Positions 1-12,014 of a stretch of 64,000 nt of DNA are shown here, in pieces. Within the stretch, counting starts at the first letter, position 1. Each line of letters begins with the position of its first letter. Origin of the DNA: Saccopteryx bilineata (Eukaryota > Chordata > Mammalia > Chiroptera > Emballonuridae); NCBI RefSeq assembly GCF_036850765.1, contig NC_089496.1:45808113-45872112 (forward strand), in the 5' to 3' direction. A model generated the notes under the pieces. The model saw only the letters and a list, made by a program, of their open reading frames with translations. It did not search any database and was not told the origin of the DNA. Both the position numbers and the translations under genes were made by a program.

Positions 1-581
1 GCAAGCAGCCTGCCTAGGGGAGGCTGGGAAAGGCCTGTCTGCAAGGCTGGCATCTCATTCACGACATGTTGTTTAGCACTGTGGCTCAGGTGTGCTTTCT
101 CCTCGAATTCCAAATACGGTGAGAATGGAAGTGGTAGAACCACAGAACAGATGGTGCCGTTGACTGTACCCTGAGCTGACACACGGAAGAGAGGCAAGAG
201 AGACTAGCTTTCTCCTTCCATCTTCCTTATCACCGTCTGATACACAGCATCCACTGTAAATGACAACATAGTCCCTCAGAACCCAACTGTGTCCGTGGAT
301 TAGGTCTAGAATAAGGACTTAGCTCTAGTTCCAGACTGTAAGTCTAATTCTCACCATGGTGAATGCAATGAAGTAGAATATTTGTTTCCAACCTACTGAT
401 CATGATCAACCAGACAGCCTCAGATCATAAACCCATTGTTTGTGGCTCTTTGTTACAAATCCTACTTAACCATCCATGGGCATTTTGAGGGGGAAGCCAA
501 AAGGAAGGTAATATACCTCACTCCAAATTTATCTGGGAATAAACTGAGGTGTAAAAAACTCAACTGAGTTAGTAAGTAAAT

Positions 582-613
582 CACACACACACACACACAC
601 ACACTCACACACT
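582..613. repeat. (CA)n microsatellite
   Basis: About 16 CA dinucleotides with two CT interruptions near the right end. The flanking 1-581 and 614-731 hold nothing I recognise. Confidence 0.9.
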
Positions 614-731
614 CATTTACCTCCTCTTCCACCGATGGTGAAAGTACACAGTGACTTCCCACTATGTAAATTAATCCAATTTGTATGGAATAGAGAGTGG
701 TGGACATGGTTTGCACCAGAGGGCAGCATGC

Positions 732-895
732 TAATAACAATAGCTTCCATTTATTGTCCTATCTTATGCCTGCAATTGTGCCTCTTCCTTTATAGGCATT
801 AGATTATTTAACTCTGGCCACTTATTTTTCAGATGAGGAAACATAATCAACAGGATGAGAAGTTTGTCTAAGGTCCCCATCTGTCTATAATTCTC
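732..895 (-). repeat. MIR SINE fragment
   Basis: It reads as the reverse complement of MIR: a 'tagcttccatttattg' start, an internal 'cagatgaggaaaca' box and a 'taaggtcccc' remnant of the core. It is heavily diverged, as expected of this mammal-wide element. Confidence 0.6.
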
Positions 896-3800
896 TAACT
901 GTACACCTAGATTGGGTGAGCTCTACATACTAAGAACATGTTTTAGTCTTAGATTTATGTTTGAATATAAATCTCCGAACTGCTTTATCTTCTATTATTG
1001 ACTTATCTCTTTCAAAGCAATCACGTGGAGAAAATTAATCAAAAGGTTTTAGGCTGTACTAACACATTAGCGTTTAGAAGAATAACGATTGTGTTTTTAA
1101 ATCAGATGGTCTTGTCCATTGCAACAAGTAGCTATTGGCATTTATAGGAGCGTCTCATCTCAATCATGTTTCTAGCTGATCTAGCAAAACAGAACTTTAA
1201 TTCACCTGAATACCTCAGAGGCCTTGAACTGCAGTCTTCTTTTATGTATAAAAAAACTGGCTTCCAGTCTGTTCCATCTGGAAACAATCCCTTTTGACAA
1301 AGAGTGTCAGAGAACTCGGGCAATTAGTGACTAAGTGGAACTGGTAAGCTTTAGTTTCCACTATTCGGGGCAGGTTTTGATAAGGCAGTCACCTTGGATC
1401 CGTTAGTTCGTTAGGCCAGCAGAGACATGAGCTCACAGTATTAACAAGCCTTTTTACCAGCTCAGCTCACCTAAAGTGAATTCAGACTGTGGCTTTGATT
1501 GCTGTTGGAACACTCGGGGTAGGCCATGGCTAATGGTGAGTAGATGTAGAGTATCCACTTGCTGAATTTAAATCGAAATCTGTGTCTTCTGGAGTGTGTG
1601 TCCTAAGCAAGGCCCTTGTCAAAGCCTTTTTTAGTTGTCCCCTCGACATGCTCCGGGCCCCTAGTCACCTAGCTGTGCACCATGACAACATATGGATTCC
1701 AGCAGACAATTCAAGAGTGCGTTTCATCTCTCACTGACCTGGACTACCCCCGTCTAGGTCAGTTTTTAAGCAACCCACAGCTGTCGTTTAAAAAACCAGA
1801 GTTGCCTTGGTTTGTCTTGTGGTAGCACTGCATCTTGAGACAGATGTAGGGAAATAGAAATGGCAGTGTCACCGAGAGAACCCCATTGCTCCGACTGGAA
1901 ATTTACACTCAATAAAAGGCCCGTTTATTGCAAAGAAGCCTGTCTAAAATTCCACGGAATTTTGTCGTTTGTTACTGATTATTGCTCCTATAAAAGATTA
2001 TGCATTTTCAAATTTATTTAAAGTAAACTCTCTTAATTCGGACTTTACTAAAATTCAGATAGGGACTAAGTGATACTGTTTAAAAAAAAAAAGCATTGCT
2101 GAAAACTTCATGGGATAAATATAACTATAAAAGGAATGTAAAAAGTATCTAAGAAAAATACTTTTTCTGAGAAGCCCAACTCTTCCTAAAATAGATATGC
2201 TAATGCCAATTATTTTCTCTATTGATTTGAGTGCCCTCTTGGGAATTTTGCTGACTGAAATTGAGTCATGGCAAATAATAAAAATGCATTGCCTTAAAAT
2301 AATACCCTATAATTAGAATGGTCACTAATTCAAACTGATCTTTTTTTATAACTGGTCTGAATTAGTGAGGCTTTTATAGAATTACTAGCCACCATCAATT
2401 TAATGTGAAATGATGTAAAATTACTTTACTTAGTCCTTTTAGTAATATTATAGTTAAGAATATCAGACCAATAGGAGAAGAAACTTTGCTTATGAGTTTC
2501 ACATTCTTCTCCTTTGATATATGGTGGGAACTATGCTTTTTCTTTTCTTTCTTTATTCTTTTTTTTTTTAATTGATGACTTCTTACTCTGCCTTTTTATT
2601 TTTTTTATCATCGAGGAAAATGAAACGTAGACAAACACATAGCTCAAACGCAGCTCTGAAACCGAATAAGGTAGCAACCTATTATTAAATTTGAGCAGAC
2701 TAAACACTTTCTAGAAGAAGAATCAGGTTTCAGGCTTTCGCTTTGTGCTTGTCATTTAGACTTTGAAATAATCATACTTGCCCAGGCTGGAGCACTTGAT
2801 GCTAGGCAGACGATGGGCTGATCGGAAAACTTAGCGCATTCTACTTTTTTCTCATTGTTCTAGCCCTGTCCTCGTTTTTCCTTCCCAGATGTAATGTGGT
2901 ACAGGATTTCCTGTTGTATAACGGATGGGTGAATTCCTAAATCATAATGCTAAGTTTGTGGCTCTCTCCCGGGTAGATAGATACACAAGCAGGATTGCTG
3001 CGTGGGCACGTGTCCTTTACCCAACTGCGTGCGGAGGCAGCAGTTCTGTGAGGAGGGGCTCCTTCTCTCAAGATGCAGATTTCCCATTCCAGGAAGGGAG
3101 TTAGATATCGAATGAGGACAAATGTTAGAAGGAGTCTGTCTATCCTTCCGGTGCCAGTCTTTCTTGTCGGGTGGGTAAACAGATCCCCAGGGACGTGTGA
3201 GATGAGTGGCAGAAGTGGTAAGCTTGCTCCCTTGCACCGGCCCCACGTGTCTCCTGAGAACACGGTGTGCTATTTGCGAACTGTCTACGAGAAGGTAACA
3301 CACAGGTGCACGGGCAGCACCGACTCAGATTTACAAAGGTAATGACCACAGAACACTTTCCACTCTGGTCAAGTTCAGACTCAGAAGTTATTAACTTTCA
3401 GTTTCACTTGAGATTTGAGGTTATCCCCTTCTATCATTCAGATGGTCCTTGCTGAAGCAGAAACATTCAAAGAAAGGCGAGCAAATGGCCTCAAACAGTC
3501 ATCTCAGATCTGAGTTCCCGCTGGAGCCAGTTCCTGTAAGTCCTTGGAGTGTGTGGTCCACAGAACAAACTTTAGTTATTATCCAGCAATAAAGCATTGG
3601 CCCCTATCATTCAGGATATAGAAATTGCTGCTGCTCTAGCTAACGAGTGTATGCTCTTAGTTTTAAATAGGGTGTGGTTTACAAGAATTTTAATTTATGG
3701 CCATGGACATTACCCACTTACTTCGGGTCTAATTTCAGATGGAACAGTTATTTGACAAGGCATTCATGTGGCTAAGAACCTCTGCCTCTTTTATTTAAGC

Positions 3801-5149
3801 TGCTGATAGATTTAGCTGTTCCCTTTTTGAAGATTTGCACATTTCCTGGCTTACTTGGAACTGGTACCACGTGGGATCAAAGACAACTGGAGACCCTGTA
3901 TTAATTCCAATAAATGTTAAAACAAAAGTTAAGCTCCATTGTCTGGTTCCTGTTGTAACTGGAAAAAATGGCTCATTCACAAGAAGAAAATGAATAAAAA
4001 ATTAGGAACAGTATACCTTATCTATTCCAAATGTGGAGACGATATCTGTTTTGTTTTTCTCTCACTGTATTATACAGCAAAGGAAGCCACATTTGGTTAT
4101 GACTCTGGGGCCTTCATATGGGTCTTCTGCTCTAGGGATGAAAAGGACCCAACTGTGTTTATGGCCCAGGGCTCCCCTTATCCCCTCTCCTTTGTTTCCC
4201 TATTGTTGTAGAGAGACCCACCATTACAGACGGTGACATTACTATCCGTGTGCTATATGCTTCTTCAACCTCCCGTGCTGGTGTATGTGGGTATGCGCTG
4301 GTATTTGGGAATAATTCTGCTTTAGAGAAGACATAAAACATTCGTCAGCTTTGCTTGGGGATTGGCCCCCAAATTCCAACCTGAATTCTATTTCATGGAC
4401 CATCTCACGAACTTGCCTCAAGGTTCAGGAGTTGCATGGAGCCTCTAGCGTGACTATTCTCTCCACCTGGCACCATGGCGCTCGACTTGTAAATCTCCAA
4501 TGAAGAATCAGAGAGGAATAAAAGGAAAGTTAAAACCTGGAGAACTAAATTCTGACTGATGACAGGTGGTCTAATATTTCAATTCTGTTACGTTGTATTT
4601 TCTCAGGATTTTTTAGTCGCAGATGTTTCTGCAAGTTGGTAGGGAGCCCGTGGAATTGTAATGCTGTTCTATTGTATGAAGGATTAAAAGTCATTAATCC
4701 CAGGTATTTCAAAAGAACCGAGGATTGCTAGGATTACCAATTACTAATACGATTATGTGACTCAATTTCTAAATGGGGCATGGGTGAGGTCCAGGGTCCT
4801 TATAGGTAAAATGGGGAACGTAGTTTTTACTAACTGTGGTTGGTGTGAAAAGTAATGAGATGGTGCAGAGAAACTACTTAGCACAGGCCTGGCATGGAAT
4901 AAGCACCCGATAAGTTGAAGAATATGTATGCCTATATCCCCTCCCACACAGATGTGTTTTTTTATTTCCACTTTTAGGTCTTGTTTATTTACACCTTCAG
5001 TTCAGACAGCTCCTGTATCTATATATCCAGTCCTTATCTTTGGCCTGAATGTTAGTGTCTAAGCAGCTGTTACTTGCATTCCCATTTAGATCCTCATTAT
5101 ATATTCCTTTAAATAGTTATATGTTTCTTTGAGCTAGTGACGGCCACTT
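896..5149. other. Unique intronic sequence, no gene or recognisable repeat
   Basis: Open frames here are short and show no family features. The stretch from about 1980 to 2480 is unusually A+T rich, lacks simple repeats and contains a short inverted repeat (2323-2331 with 2359-2367). It has the look of possible conserved noncoding DNA but nothing proves it. Confidence 0.5.
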
Positions 5150-5597
5150 TTTAAAGAATTTTATTTAGAAAATGAAATTGAACCGGGTGACATTGATAAA
5201 TAAGAGTACCTAGGTTTCAGGTAAACATTTCTATAGCATTTGAACGTTGATTCTGTTGTGTACCCATCACCTAAAGTCAAGTCATTTTCTGTTACCGTAT
5301 ATTTGTCCCTCTTTACTCCCTTCCCCCTCCCCCCTCCCTCATATCCCCCTCTCCCTGGTAACCATGTTAGCTTTATCCATGTCCATGAGTCTCAGTTCCA
5401 TAGCCCACCTATGTGTGAAATCATACAGTTCTTAGAGTTTTCTAATTTACTTATTTCACTCAGTATAATGTTCTCCCGGTCCATCCATGTTGTTGTCAAT
5501 GGCAATATGTCATCATTTCTCATGGTTGAGTAGTACTCCATTGTAGATAGGTACCGCATCTTCTTTATCCAGTCCTCTATCAAGGGACACTTTGGTT
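5150..5597 (-). mobile_element. 5'-truncated LINE-1, 3' end (ORF2 tail and 3' UTR)
   Basis: Read on the minus strand, about 5583-5392 encodes the last residues of L1 ORF2, with IKKMRYLSTMEYYSTMRNDD followed by TWMDRENIILSEISK. The 3' UTR follows, with its C-rich stretch (5320-5360 on the + strand) and a gap-free run to a T-rich edge near 5150. The element is truncated at about 5597, so only the terminal part of the reverse transcriptase ORF is present and it cannot move itself. Confidence 0.85.
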
Positions 5598-5667
5598 GTT
5601 GACAGTCACTTTTGAAGTGAACCCATTACAGTGGTGATTTTAGGAATCGTGTAACTTTAGAACTTTA

Positions 5668-5979
5668 GTTGAAAGATGAGGAATCTGAGGTCTAAAGAAG
5701 GTAGGTAATTTCTTCTGAATCACACGATTTCAAATCTATATTTCTGGGTTGTCAGCGTTGTCTTACACATACAACAGGGTCCTTCAGGCTGGGAGAGAGC
5801 TGCACAAAGTACACAGTTCAGACTGAGAAGGGTTCCGTCTACAGGAAGGAGAGGATTCCGTAGTGATAAGGTGGTTACCAATTGTGTGGCCTTGTGCAAG
5901 TTATTTAACTCATTTCTTCATTTCTAAGACAACATGCACCCTACTTATCTCATAGAATGTTGTGAGATCTAGACTCTAC
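5668..5979. repeat. MIR-derived sequence, second copy interrupted by a hAT MITE
   Basis: Two diverged MIR pieces are visible. About 5668-5740 contains 'agatgaggaatctgaggt' in minus orientation. About 5840-5979 is in plus orientation, with 'gtgtggccttgtgcaag' and 'ctcatagaatgttgtgag', and resumes at 6179-6235 after the MITE. Confidence 0.6.
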
Positions 5980-6178
5980 CAGGGGTCCCCAAACTTTTTA
6001 CACAGAGGGCCAGTTCACTGTCCCTCAGACTGTTGGAGGGCCGCCACATACAGTGCTCCTCTCACTGACCACCAATGAAAGAGGTGCCCCTTCCGGAAGT
6101 GCAGCGGGGGGGGGGGCGGCGGATAAATGGCCTCAGGGGGCCTCATGCGGCCCGCGGGCTGTAGTTTGGGGATGCCTG
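5980..6178 (+). mobile_element. hAT-type MITE, short form
   Basis: About 199 bp, starting CAGGGGTCCCCAAAC and ending in the imperfect complement GTTTGGGGATGCCTG. It shares its ends and its 'ctcactgaccaccaatgaaagaggtgcccc' type interior with the copies at 15261 and 25238. It lacks the A+T-rich middle of the 25238 copy. The flanking 8-mers do not match well, so no target duplication can be claimed. It sits within a MIR. Confidence 0.85.
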
Positions 6179-6235
6179 CTCTAGACAATGTGGCTGAAAT
6201 GTTGCTAAACTGCAAGATGCTTCATAAATGCTCAT

Positions 6236-8010
6236 TTAATCTTTTATAAGCACACAACACAACTGTCATATATCTCCATTGGCTACATAGGTGTATATGT
6301 GTGCATCTTAATAAACTAATTAATGCGCTAAGAAAACCATTTTCAGTTAAGCTCAATCCTTTGCATATCTTTTATTGGTTATGCCCAATTTAGGGTCATC
6401 TGCAAGGCTCTCTGTGTACTGCAAAGACAGCTCAGTATCTTCGAAATCAGGCAGAGCATAGGGAAGGAGGCAGATGGGGATTGTTCTGCACTGGAATCCA
6501 AATCGGCCATGTGGTTACTGCACAGGTAGAAAGGCCCTTGTCCATAGGGAGTCAGTGCCTCAGCAGCACTGATTAGATGGGGATATCAAGCTATTTTCAG
6601 CTTCCTGGACATTAAGCTATTTCTTTGCATCTCGGTGGATAATTTACCGGGATTAACTGCTCTCTGCATGACTTAGAAAAGTAAATACAATTCTAGTTTC
6701 TTGTCATAGGGGCATTTATAAGGCGAGTACAGAAATGGCTAATTTGTTTTAATTTGAGGGCACTCTCCAGTTGGCTGGCGATGTCTTCGAGAACTGTGCA
6801 GAGGTTGGAGACTGAATGTAGGTCGTGCTGGACACGTGCCAGCTTCGGTGCAGCAGTGTCTGCCGTGGGCTCAGGTGGAAGTAATATATTATATGTACAT
6901 AGTGGAAATAGCGCTGAGGCCTTGGTTATGATCCTGGCGTTGCCACATCTACTCGGGAGACGTTGGACAAGACCTTCTGAATCGCTCGGGGCTTCGGTTT
7001 TCCTCATTTGCAAGAGAGTTGGCACGGCCAGACTCCTCTCCATGGCTCTCTCTGGTTTTTGTATCTCCTGTTTCCGAGTAAGGGACAGTGTGCATAGTTT
7101 TATTCATGTCAACTCAAGTCCACCTTCACCAAGGAAGATGACTGTCCTGAATGATTACAGAGGTGTCATCCTACCGTATTTACCTCATAGGCTCTTTAGA
7201 TTCCAGAGAATGTGTGCGAAAAATTTTGTCAACTGAAAATATGTTAAGTTTTTAATACTTAATATTAATAAATATTAAACCACAAAGATTGGCTTCAGGT
7301 CCTCCGGTTTTCTAAGTATGTAGTAAGCTTTCTTAGACAGTCAAAATATGAATAAAATTCTATTCCTTTTAAAGAGTATTTTCAAAACATTTTTTTTTAG
7401 TTACAGCAAAGAAAACTAAAGTTAATAATTATATTTTTAATGGGTGGGAGTTGAAGGTCTTTGACTTGGAACATTTTATCATCTGAGACTCTCAAAATGA
7501 GAGATAAAGTTGCTAAATTCTCCTCCATTAAGGAAAAAGAATCAACATGCCTGTGTGTTTCTTTTCTGTGTGCTATAAAAATTTACAACATCTTTTTTTT
7601 CCTTCCAGCCTTCTGAAATCAGACATAACATGGACTCAGCAGATTTTTTTTTGGCCGGTTTTAGCTGAATCATTTTTTTTTCCAGTTAGAAAAAGTGATT
7701 CCACACATTGCAGTGTTATTTGTATGACATGAACCCCGAAAGTCAAGGGTAGGATCCCCTGAAATTGTCCCAAGGGAGGTTTGGAAATCCTTCCTCTACA
7801 GTAGCCGACTACACATCGTGATCCTCCTTTGCAATTTATGGTTTTATTTTCTTTCAAGTCCTCGTTTTTATTTAAAGGGCTGGGAGAGGATGGATGGCCA
7901 GTCGGCATCTGAATTAAGACAAGGGGAGGGGAGTTGTGAATTGAGCGCATGCTTCCCGCTGACCTTTGAGGAAAAACTCCCACGAATGATCACGCGGTCT
8001 CTGTTTTCAG
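6236..8010. other. Unique intronic sequence before the exon
   Basis: No repeat or gene recognised. Open frames at 6693-7043 and 6754-7236 overlap on opposite strands and have no recognisable domain. The last 20 bases before 8010 form the polypyrimidine tract and AG acceptor of the CREB5 exon. The long frame 7818-8360 exists only because it reads through the exon and its flanks. Confidence 0.6.
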
Positions 8011-8132
8011 ATCAGACTCCGACCCCAACGAGGTTCCTGAAGAACTGTGAGGAGGTGGGGCTCTTCAATGAGCTGGACTGCTCCCTGGAGCATGAGCTCA
8101 GGAAGGTGCAGGAGGAGGAGAGCAGCAAGCGG
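8011..8132 (+). CDS. CREB5: CREB5 internal exon (N-terminal transactivation domain, TPTP phospho-motif)
   Basis: This 122-bp exon has an acceptor with a pyrimidine-rich run ending ttttcag and a donor reading CGG|gtaggt. The first two bases (AT) complete a split GAT codon and 40 full codons follow, so it enters after codon base 1 and leaves in phase 0. It reads (D)QTPTPTRFLKNCEEVGLF, then NELDCSLEHELRKVQEEE and SSKR. The QTPTPTRFLKNCEEVGLF block is shared by ATF2, ATF7 and CREB5, while the DCSLEHE..K.QEEESSKR tail is specific to CREB5. CREB5 is a nuclear bZIP factor that binds CRE sites as a homodimer or with c-Jun. In ATF2 the two threonines of TPTP are phosphorylated by JNK/p38 to activate transcription; the same role here is inferred. 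Against human CREB5 from memory, three residues differ: N for S after GLF, L for F after EHE, and V for A after RK. The preceding zinc-finger exon and the following exon were not found in the window. Confidence 0.93.
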
Positions 8133-9319
8133 GTAGGTCGGCTTGGATGGACACCTGGACAGGTGTCTCCTCTAACACCTGCTAGACACTTCTGTGCGGA
8201 TAATGGATGGCCCTGCACATTGAGTGCCGACACGGCCTGGCCCTTCAACAGTATTTTATCTCCTGGCGAGTATCTAATGTTTAAAAACAAGGTTGAATCC
8301 CTGATTGTGATAGACGCTGGAGCTAGAAAAATCAGAGAAAAACTGATATCTAATATATAAAATTCAAGCAAAGAAAAAAAACAACAACACATTACCTGAT
8401 TCTAGAACCTGAGTCAGATAAACTCACAGACCTTTTTCTGTCCAAAATTAGTTATTTTACTTTGTTAAATACTTACCAGAAAGTCTTGACAGGGTATTGA
8501 GTACAGAAGACAAGAGTCAAAGAGGCAACAGGTGAAGTGTTATAACAGTAGTAGAGGGGTTTCTCTGATTTTTGTCACAGGCTGGCGCTGCCTGGTGTCC
8601 GTAATCTGCCCAGTGGGTCGCCAGTAGGCTCACAGTTACTCTCTAGTTGTACTATTGAACATCTCTCTCTGTTGAGACAAACAGCGTAACTACAAGTGTG
8701 GATTATTTGTTCATACAAGAGTAGAAAATCCACTTTATGAATTCTTCCAGAACGTACTCAGTTTTATTGTAGTGTTGTGCTGGCATTTTCAAATCATTTT
8801 TATATGATTAAGGAAAGGAAATGAGGTCATAAGTAAGTGTGATAATGAAGCCTTTCAGTATTTTTTTCATTGTTTTTATAGAGCATTATTGAATGATCAA
8901 AATGTACGAGACAACAATTTAGACACGTTCCATGAACAGTCTTACAATGTGAGTGTTAATTGATAGGAAGGACCAGCTAGAGTGTAATGGAGTTCTGAAG
9001 TCCCAGCTGTTCCATCCAGAGAAGAAATTTTAAAAGGCTCTGATATTTCTCTAAGTGTTTCAAAACCTTTGAATCCTCTTCTATGTGAAATGTTAATAAT
9101 CCCTCTCGACCAGGTTTTTCATGTCGTGTTTTCACATCCAAATGGTCAAGGACTTGTATCCAGTCTGTACTGCTTTAGAAAAAATCATGAAAATAGGTGA
9201 AGGTTACAGTATAAAATCTCAATCAACTCGTTTTGTTTGTTTGTAATTAATTTGTCATTCATTCTTCATGCCCTTATTCCCACCATCTCAGTGAGATGAG
9301 GACCTTTAAAATATATATA
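8133..9319. other. Unique intronic sequence after the exon
   Basis: It begins with the gtaggt donor. I see no repeat, RNA gene or second exon. The in-frame reading continues past the donor to a stop at 8358-8360, giving no CREB5-like residues after SSKR, which supports the donor position. Confidence 0.6.
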
Positions 9320-9363
9320 TATATGTTTATTAATTTTAGAAAGAGAAGAATAGGGGGAGGGGG

Positions 9364-9397
<34 letters not shown>

Positions 9398-9524
9398 CTG
9401 ATTTGTTCTTCCACTTATTTATGCATTCATTGTCTAACTCCTGTATGTGCCCTGATCAGGGATCGAACCTACAATCTTGGCGTAGTGGGATGCCGCTCCA
9501 ACCAACTGAGCTATCTGGCCCAGG
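9320..9524 (-). mobile_element. tRNA-derived SINE, VES-like
   Basis: The minus strand starts with a tRNA-like head near 9524 (GCCAGATAGCTCAGTTGG as an A box and GGTTCGATCC as a B box). It then runs through a unique body to a (TC)n stretch (GA on the + strand, 9365-9391) and an A/T-rich tail. This is the usual organisation of bat VES-type SINEs transcribed by RNA polymerase III. Old MIR/L2-like sequence (9536-9592) flanks it. Confidence 0.85.
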
Positions 9525-9592
9525 CTTCCCTTTCTTTTTAAACCAACACTTATTTAGCACATATTTGCCAGGCACTGTTCCGAGCACTTAAA

Positions 9593-11045
9593 AAAAAAAC
9601 TCAATTAAAAAAAAAGGTGTATACTTGATATCGCATTGCAATTGAAACAGATTTCTTAAAAAAACAAAACACCATGAAAACGGCAAGAGAAAAGAAGAAC
9701 CCCAAACTAAAAAGTATAGTGAATTTTCTTGGTTGAGTAATAAATTTAGTTCTCCTGGTAAGCATGGTGTAGGTAAAAGACTAAGGGATTAAGTTCATTT
9801 ATTCCTCAAGATAGTCGAGGTCGGCTTCTTAGATCAAATTGTACAATGTAAAAGATGTGTACTTGGTTATATTGTTTTCATTTCTGGTAGAGTGGCTTTA
9901 ACTGCAGTAAAAGCCTTCGGTGTTCCTGAAGATGTTTACCCAGGACAGCGTTAGGGAGCCCGTGGTAGGGTATGACTTTAGAAGGTCTCCATTGCGTTGT
10001 ATTCATGATCTCCTATATGAAGTCCCGGGGAAGGAACGTCTTGCAGATCTGAATTCCAGGAAATAGTTTGCTTCCCTTGAGGAACTGAAATATTGTCTCC
10101 TCTTGGACCTGAGAATCATGTAACTGGTTCTGTTTCTCTTTTTGCTTTGACTGCTTGGTTAACGTGAAGCCAAATTTACTGCTTAACTTGGAGAACTCTT
10201 CAGAACATGGTTATTAGGGTATTTTACTTCCTCCCCCCAGACTAGATTTTCAGTTCCAGTTTATATTTCCTCTGGTCCTGATTGCTAATTTAAGAAACAT
10301 TTTCATACTATCCATTTTTGTGTGTGTGCATGTGTGAGTTCATTTTGATTCCTTATGAGTTGAGAAAGAGTATAAATATTCAGACTTTAAAAATGAAGAT
10401 AACTAGGCAAGCAAAATTGAAAAAGGACTTGTATTTGTAGAAAAAAAGAAGTCTTTTCTCTCTTTTAAATGTTGCCTTTAGCCATGTGTTGGTTTCTTGA
10501 TGGATGTGCGGTATGGGGGTGGGGTCCTGTGGCCAGCTGTCCCCATGGTTTGGGGGCAGACCCCTCAGCAGACCACTGTCACAAGCCTCAAGGGCACTTG
10601 CATGCCCTGGGAGGTGGGCAGCTCTAAGGCTGTTGTGGTATCTTCCACCTTGGCCTCATTCAAACCAGATGGGTCAGATCCAGCCTCGGGCAGCTCTACA
10701 AGAGCTCTCTCCTCCAGGCCCAGGGCGTGGTGACTCATCCAGGCGGCTGTGTTCATGGCTTCTGCTCTAGCCTTTCTTTGGAAGCCGCAGGGTGGGCCAG
10801 TGAGGAGGATTTGCTCTCCAGTCTGCCAGTATGGTTTTACCTTCCTTTGGACCACAGTTCTTCAGCTGCCAACATCTCTACAATAGCCAACCCCAGCTTA
10901 AAATGCAGGAATACATCTCTTTATTGAATGCATCCGTTATAGTTACTGAGTGCTGTCTTCTCCTTCTTCCCTTCTACTCCACATTCAGATAAATGATTTC
11001 TTTTTATTTCTGTGTCCACAACTCTCTTCTGGTTTCTTTTCCTCC
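9593..11045. other. Unique intronic sequence
   Basis: No gene or repeat family recognised. Overlapping open frames in three phases at 10497-10927 reflect a locally G+C-rich stretch and show no domain or splice context that would make them an exon. Confidence 0.5.
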
Positions 11046-11059
11046 TTGTCTTCTATTCT

Positions 11060-11438
11060 TTTTTTTTTTTTTTTTTTTTTTTCATTTTTCTGAAGCTGGA
11101 AACAGGGAGAGACAGTCAGACAGACTCCCGCATGCGCCCGACCGGGATCCACCCGGCATGCCCACCAGGGGCGACGCTCTGCCCACCAGGGGGAGATGCT
11201 CTGCCCATCCTGGGCGTCGCCATGTTGCAACCAGAGCCACTCTAGCGCCTGAGGCAGAGGCCACAGAGCCATCCCCAGCGCCCGGGCCATCTTTGCTCCA
11301 ATGGAGCCTTGGCTGCGGGAGGGGAGGAGAGAAACAGAGAGGAAAGCGCGGCGGAGGGGTGGAGAAGCAAATGGGCGCTTCTCCTGTGTGCCCTGGCCGG
11401 GAATCGAACCCGGGTCCTCCGCACGCTAGGCTGACGCT
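11060..11438 (-). mobile_element. Long tRNA-derived SINE, truncated at its tRNA end, with TSD
   Basis: It is flanked by a perfect 14-bp duplication TTGTCTTCTATTCT (11046-11059 and 11439-11452). On the minus strand the head is incomplete: the A box is missing but the B-box region (GGGTTCGATTCC) is present. The body ends at 'ttccagcttcagaaaaatg' and a long poly-A (T-run 11059-11081 on +). It carries the internal duplication of the roughly 24-bp 'cagggg-cga-gctctgccc' motif also seen in the 44364 and 56635 copies. Open frames across it are repeat-derived. Confidence 0.92.
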
Positions 11439-11452
11439 TTGTCTTCTATTCT

Positions 11453-12014
11453 AATAAAAGACTTGCATTAGTTTCCTCAGCATGATTTGGGAAAGTGGGA
11501 GGTGTAGTCATTTATCTGGAGAACTTGTTTAAAAAAGTTCCTGCTAGAACTTTCTACGTACTTTATACAAAAATATTTGGAAGATTGAGCTGGTCTTTCC
11601 CAACACCTTTAAATTTCTAGCTGTAGTTTAGTCAAGAAAATTCTATTAAAGAACAATCAGAGAATTGATCCTTGCTTAGCCCGTGTGGCTGTATGTTGGG
11701 GAAAGTTATATTCTACAGACTATCTGTAATCCTAGCACCCTTTTCCGAAAGTATCCAAATGTGTGTATAGCGCGAGGACACACGCCATGGCCCCTGGAAA
11801 AAGACCCCAAATCTATATCTGTATCATAAATAGCAGGCAACACATTCCACAGTTACCTCAATTTCCCATATTAGTATAAGCTCAAAAAATTTTAAGGAGA
11901 TTTTTCCCCCTTGGAAAAGCATCCATTACACACAAGCACCATACATTTAAGCTTGCCCATGGCTTAGAAGTCAGGTTAGTCCATCTCCTAAAACAGATGA
12001 GAAACGTTTGTTCA
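11453..12014. other. Unique intronic sequence
   Basis: A+T-rich intron with no recognisable feature. Confidence 0.5.

Larger units (their letters stand above)
1..8010 (+). other. CREB5: CREB5 intron upstream of the exon (3' part)
   Basis: This is intron sequence leading to the acceptor at 8010. I searched the open frames for the C2H2 zinc-finger exon expected upstream (residues like ERPFVC and HRHKHE) and did not see it. The sequence is mostly unique, with MIR pieces, an L1 3' end and one hAT MITE listed separately. The intron assignment depends on the exon identification. Confidence 0.8.

Noticed and set aside
7818..8360. 180-codon open frame around the CREB5 exon as a whole gene
   Set aside because: Only 8011-8132 matches CREB5. 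The flanks are intronic and clear splice sites bound the exon.
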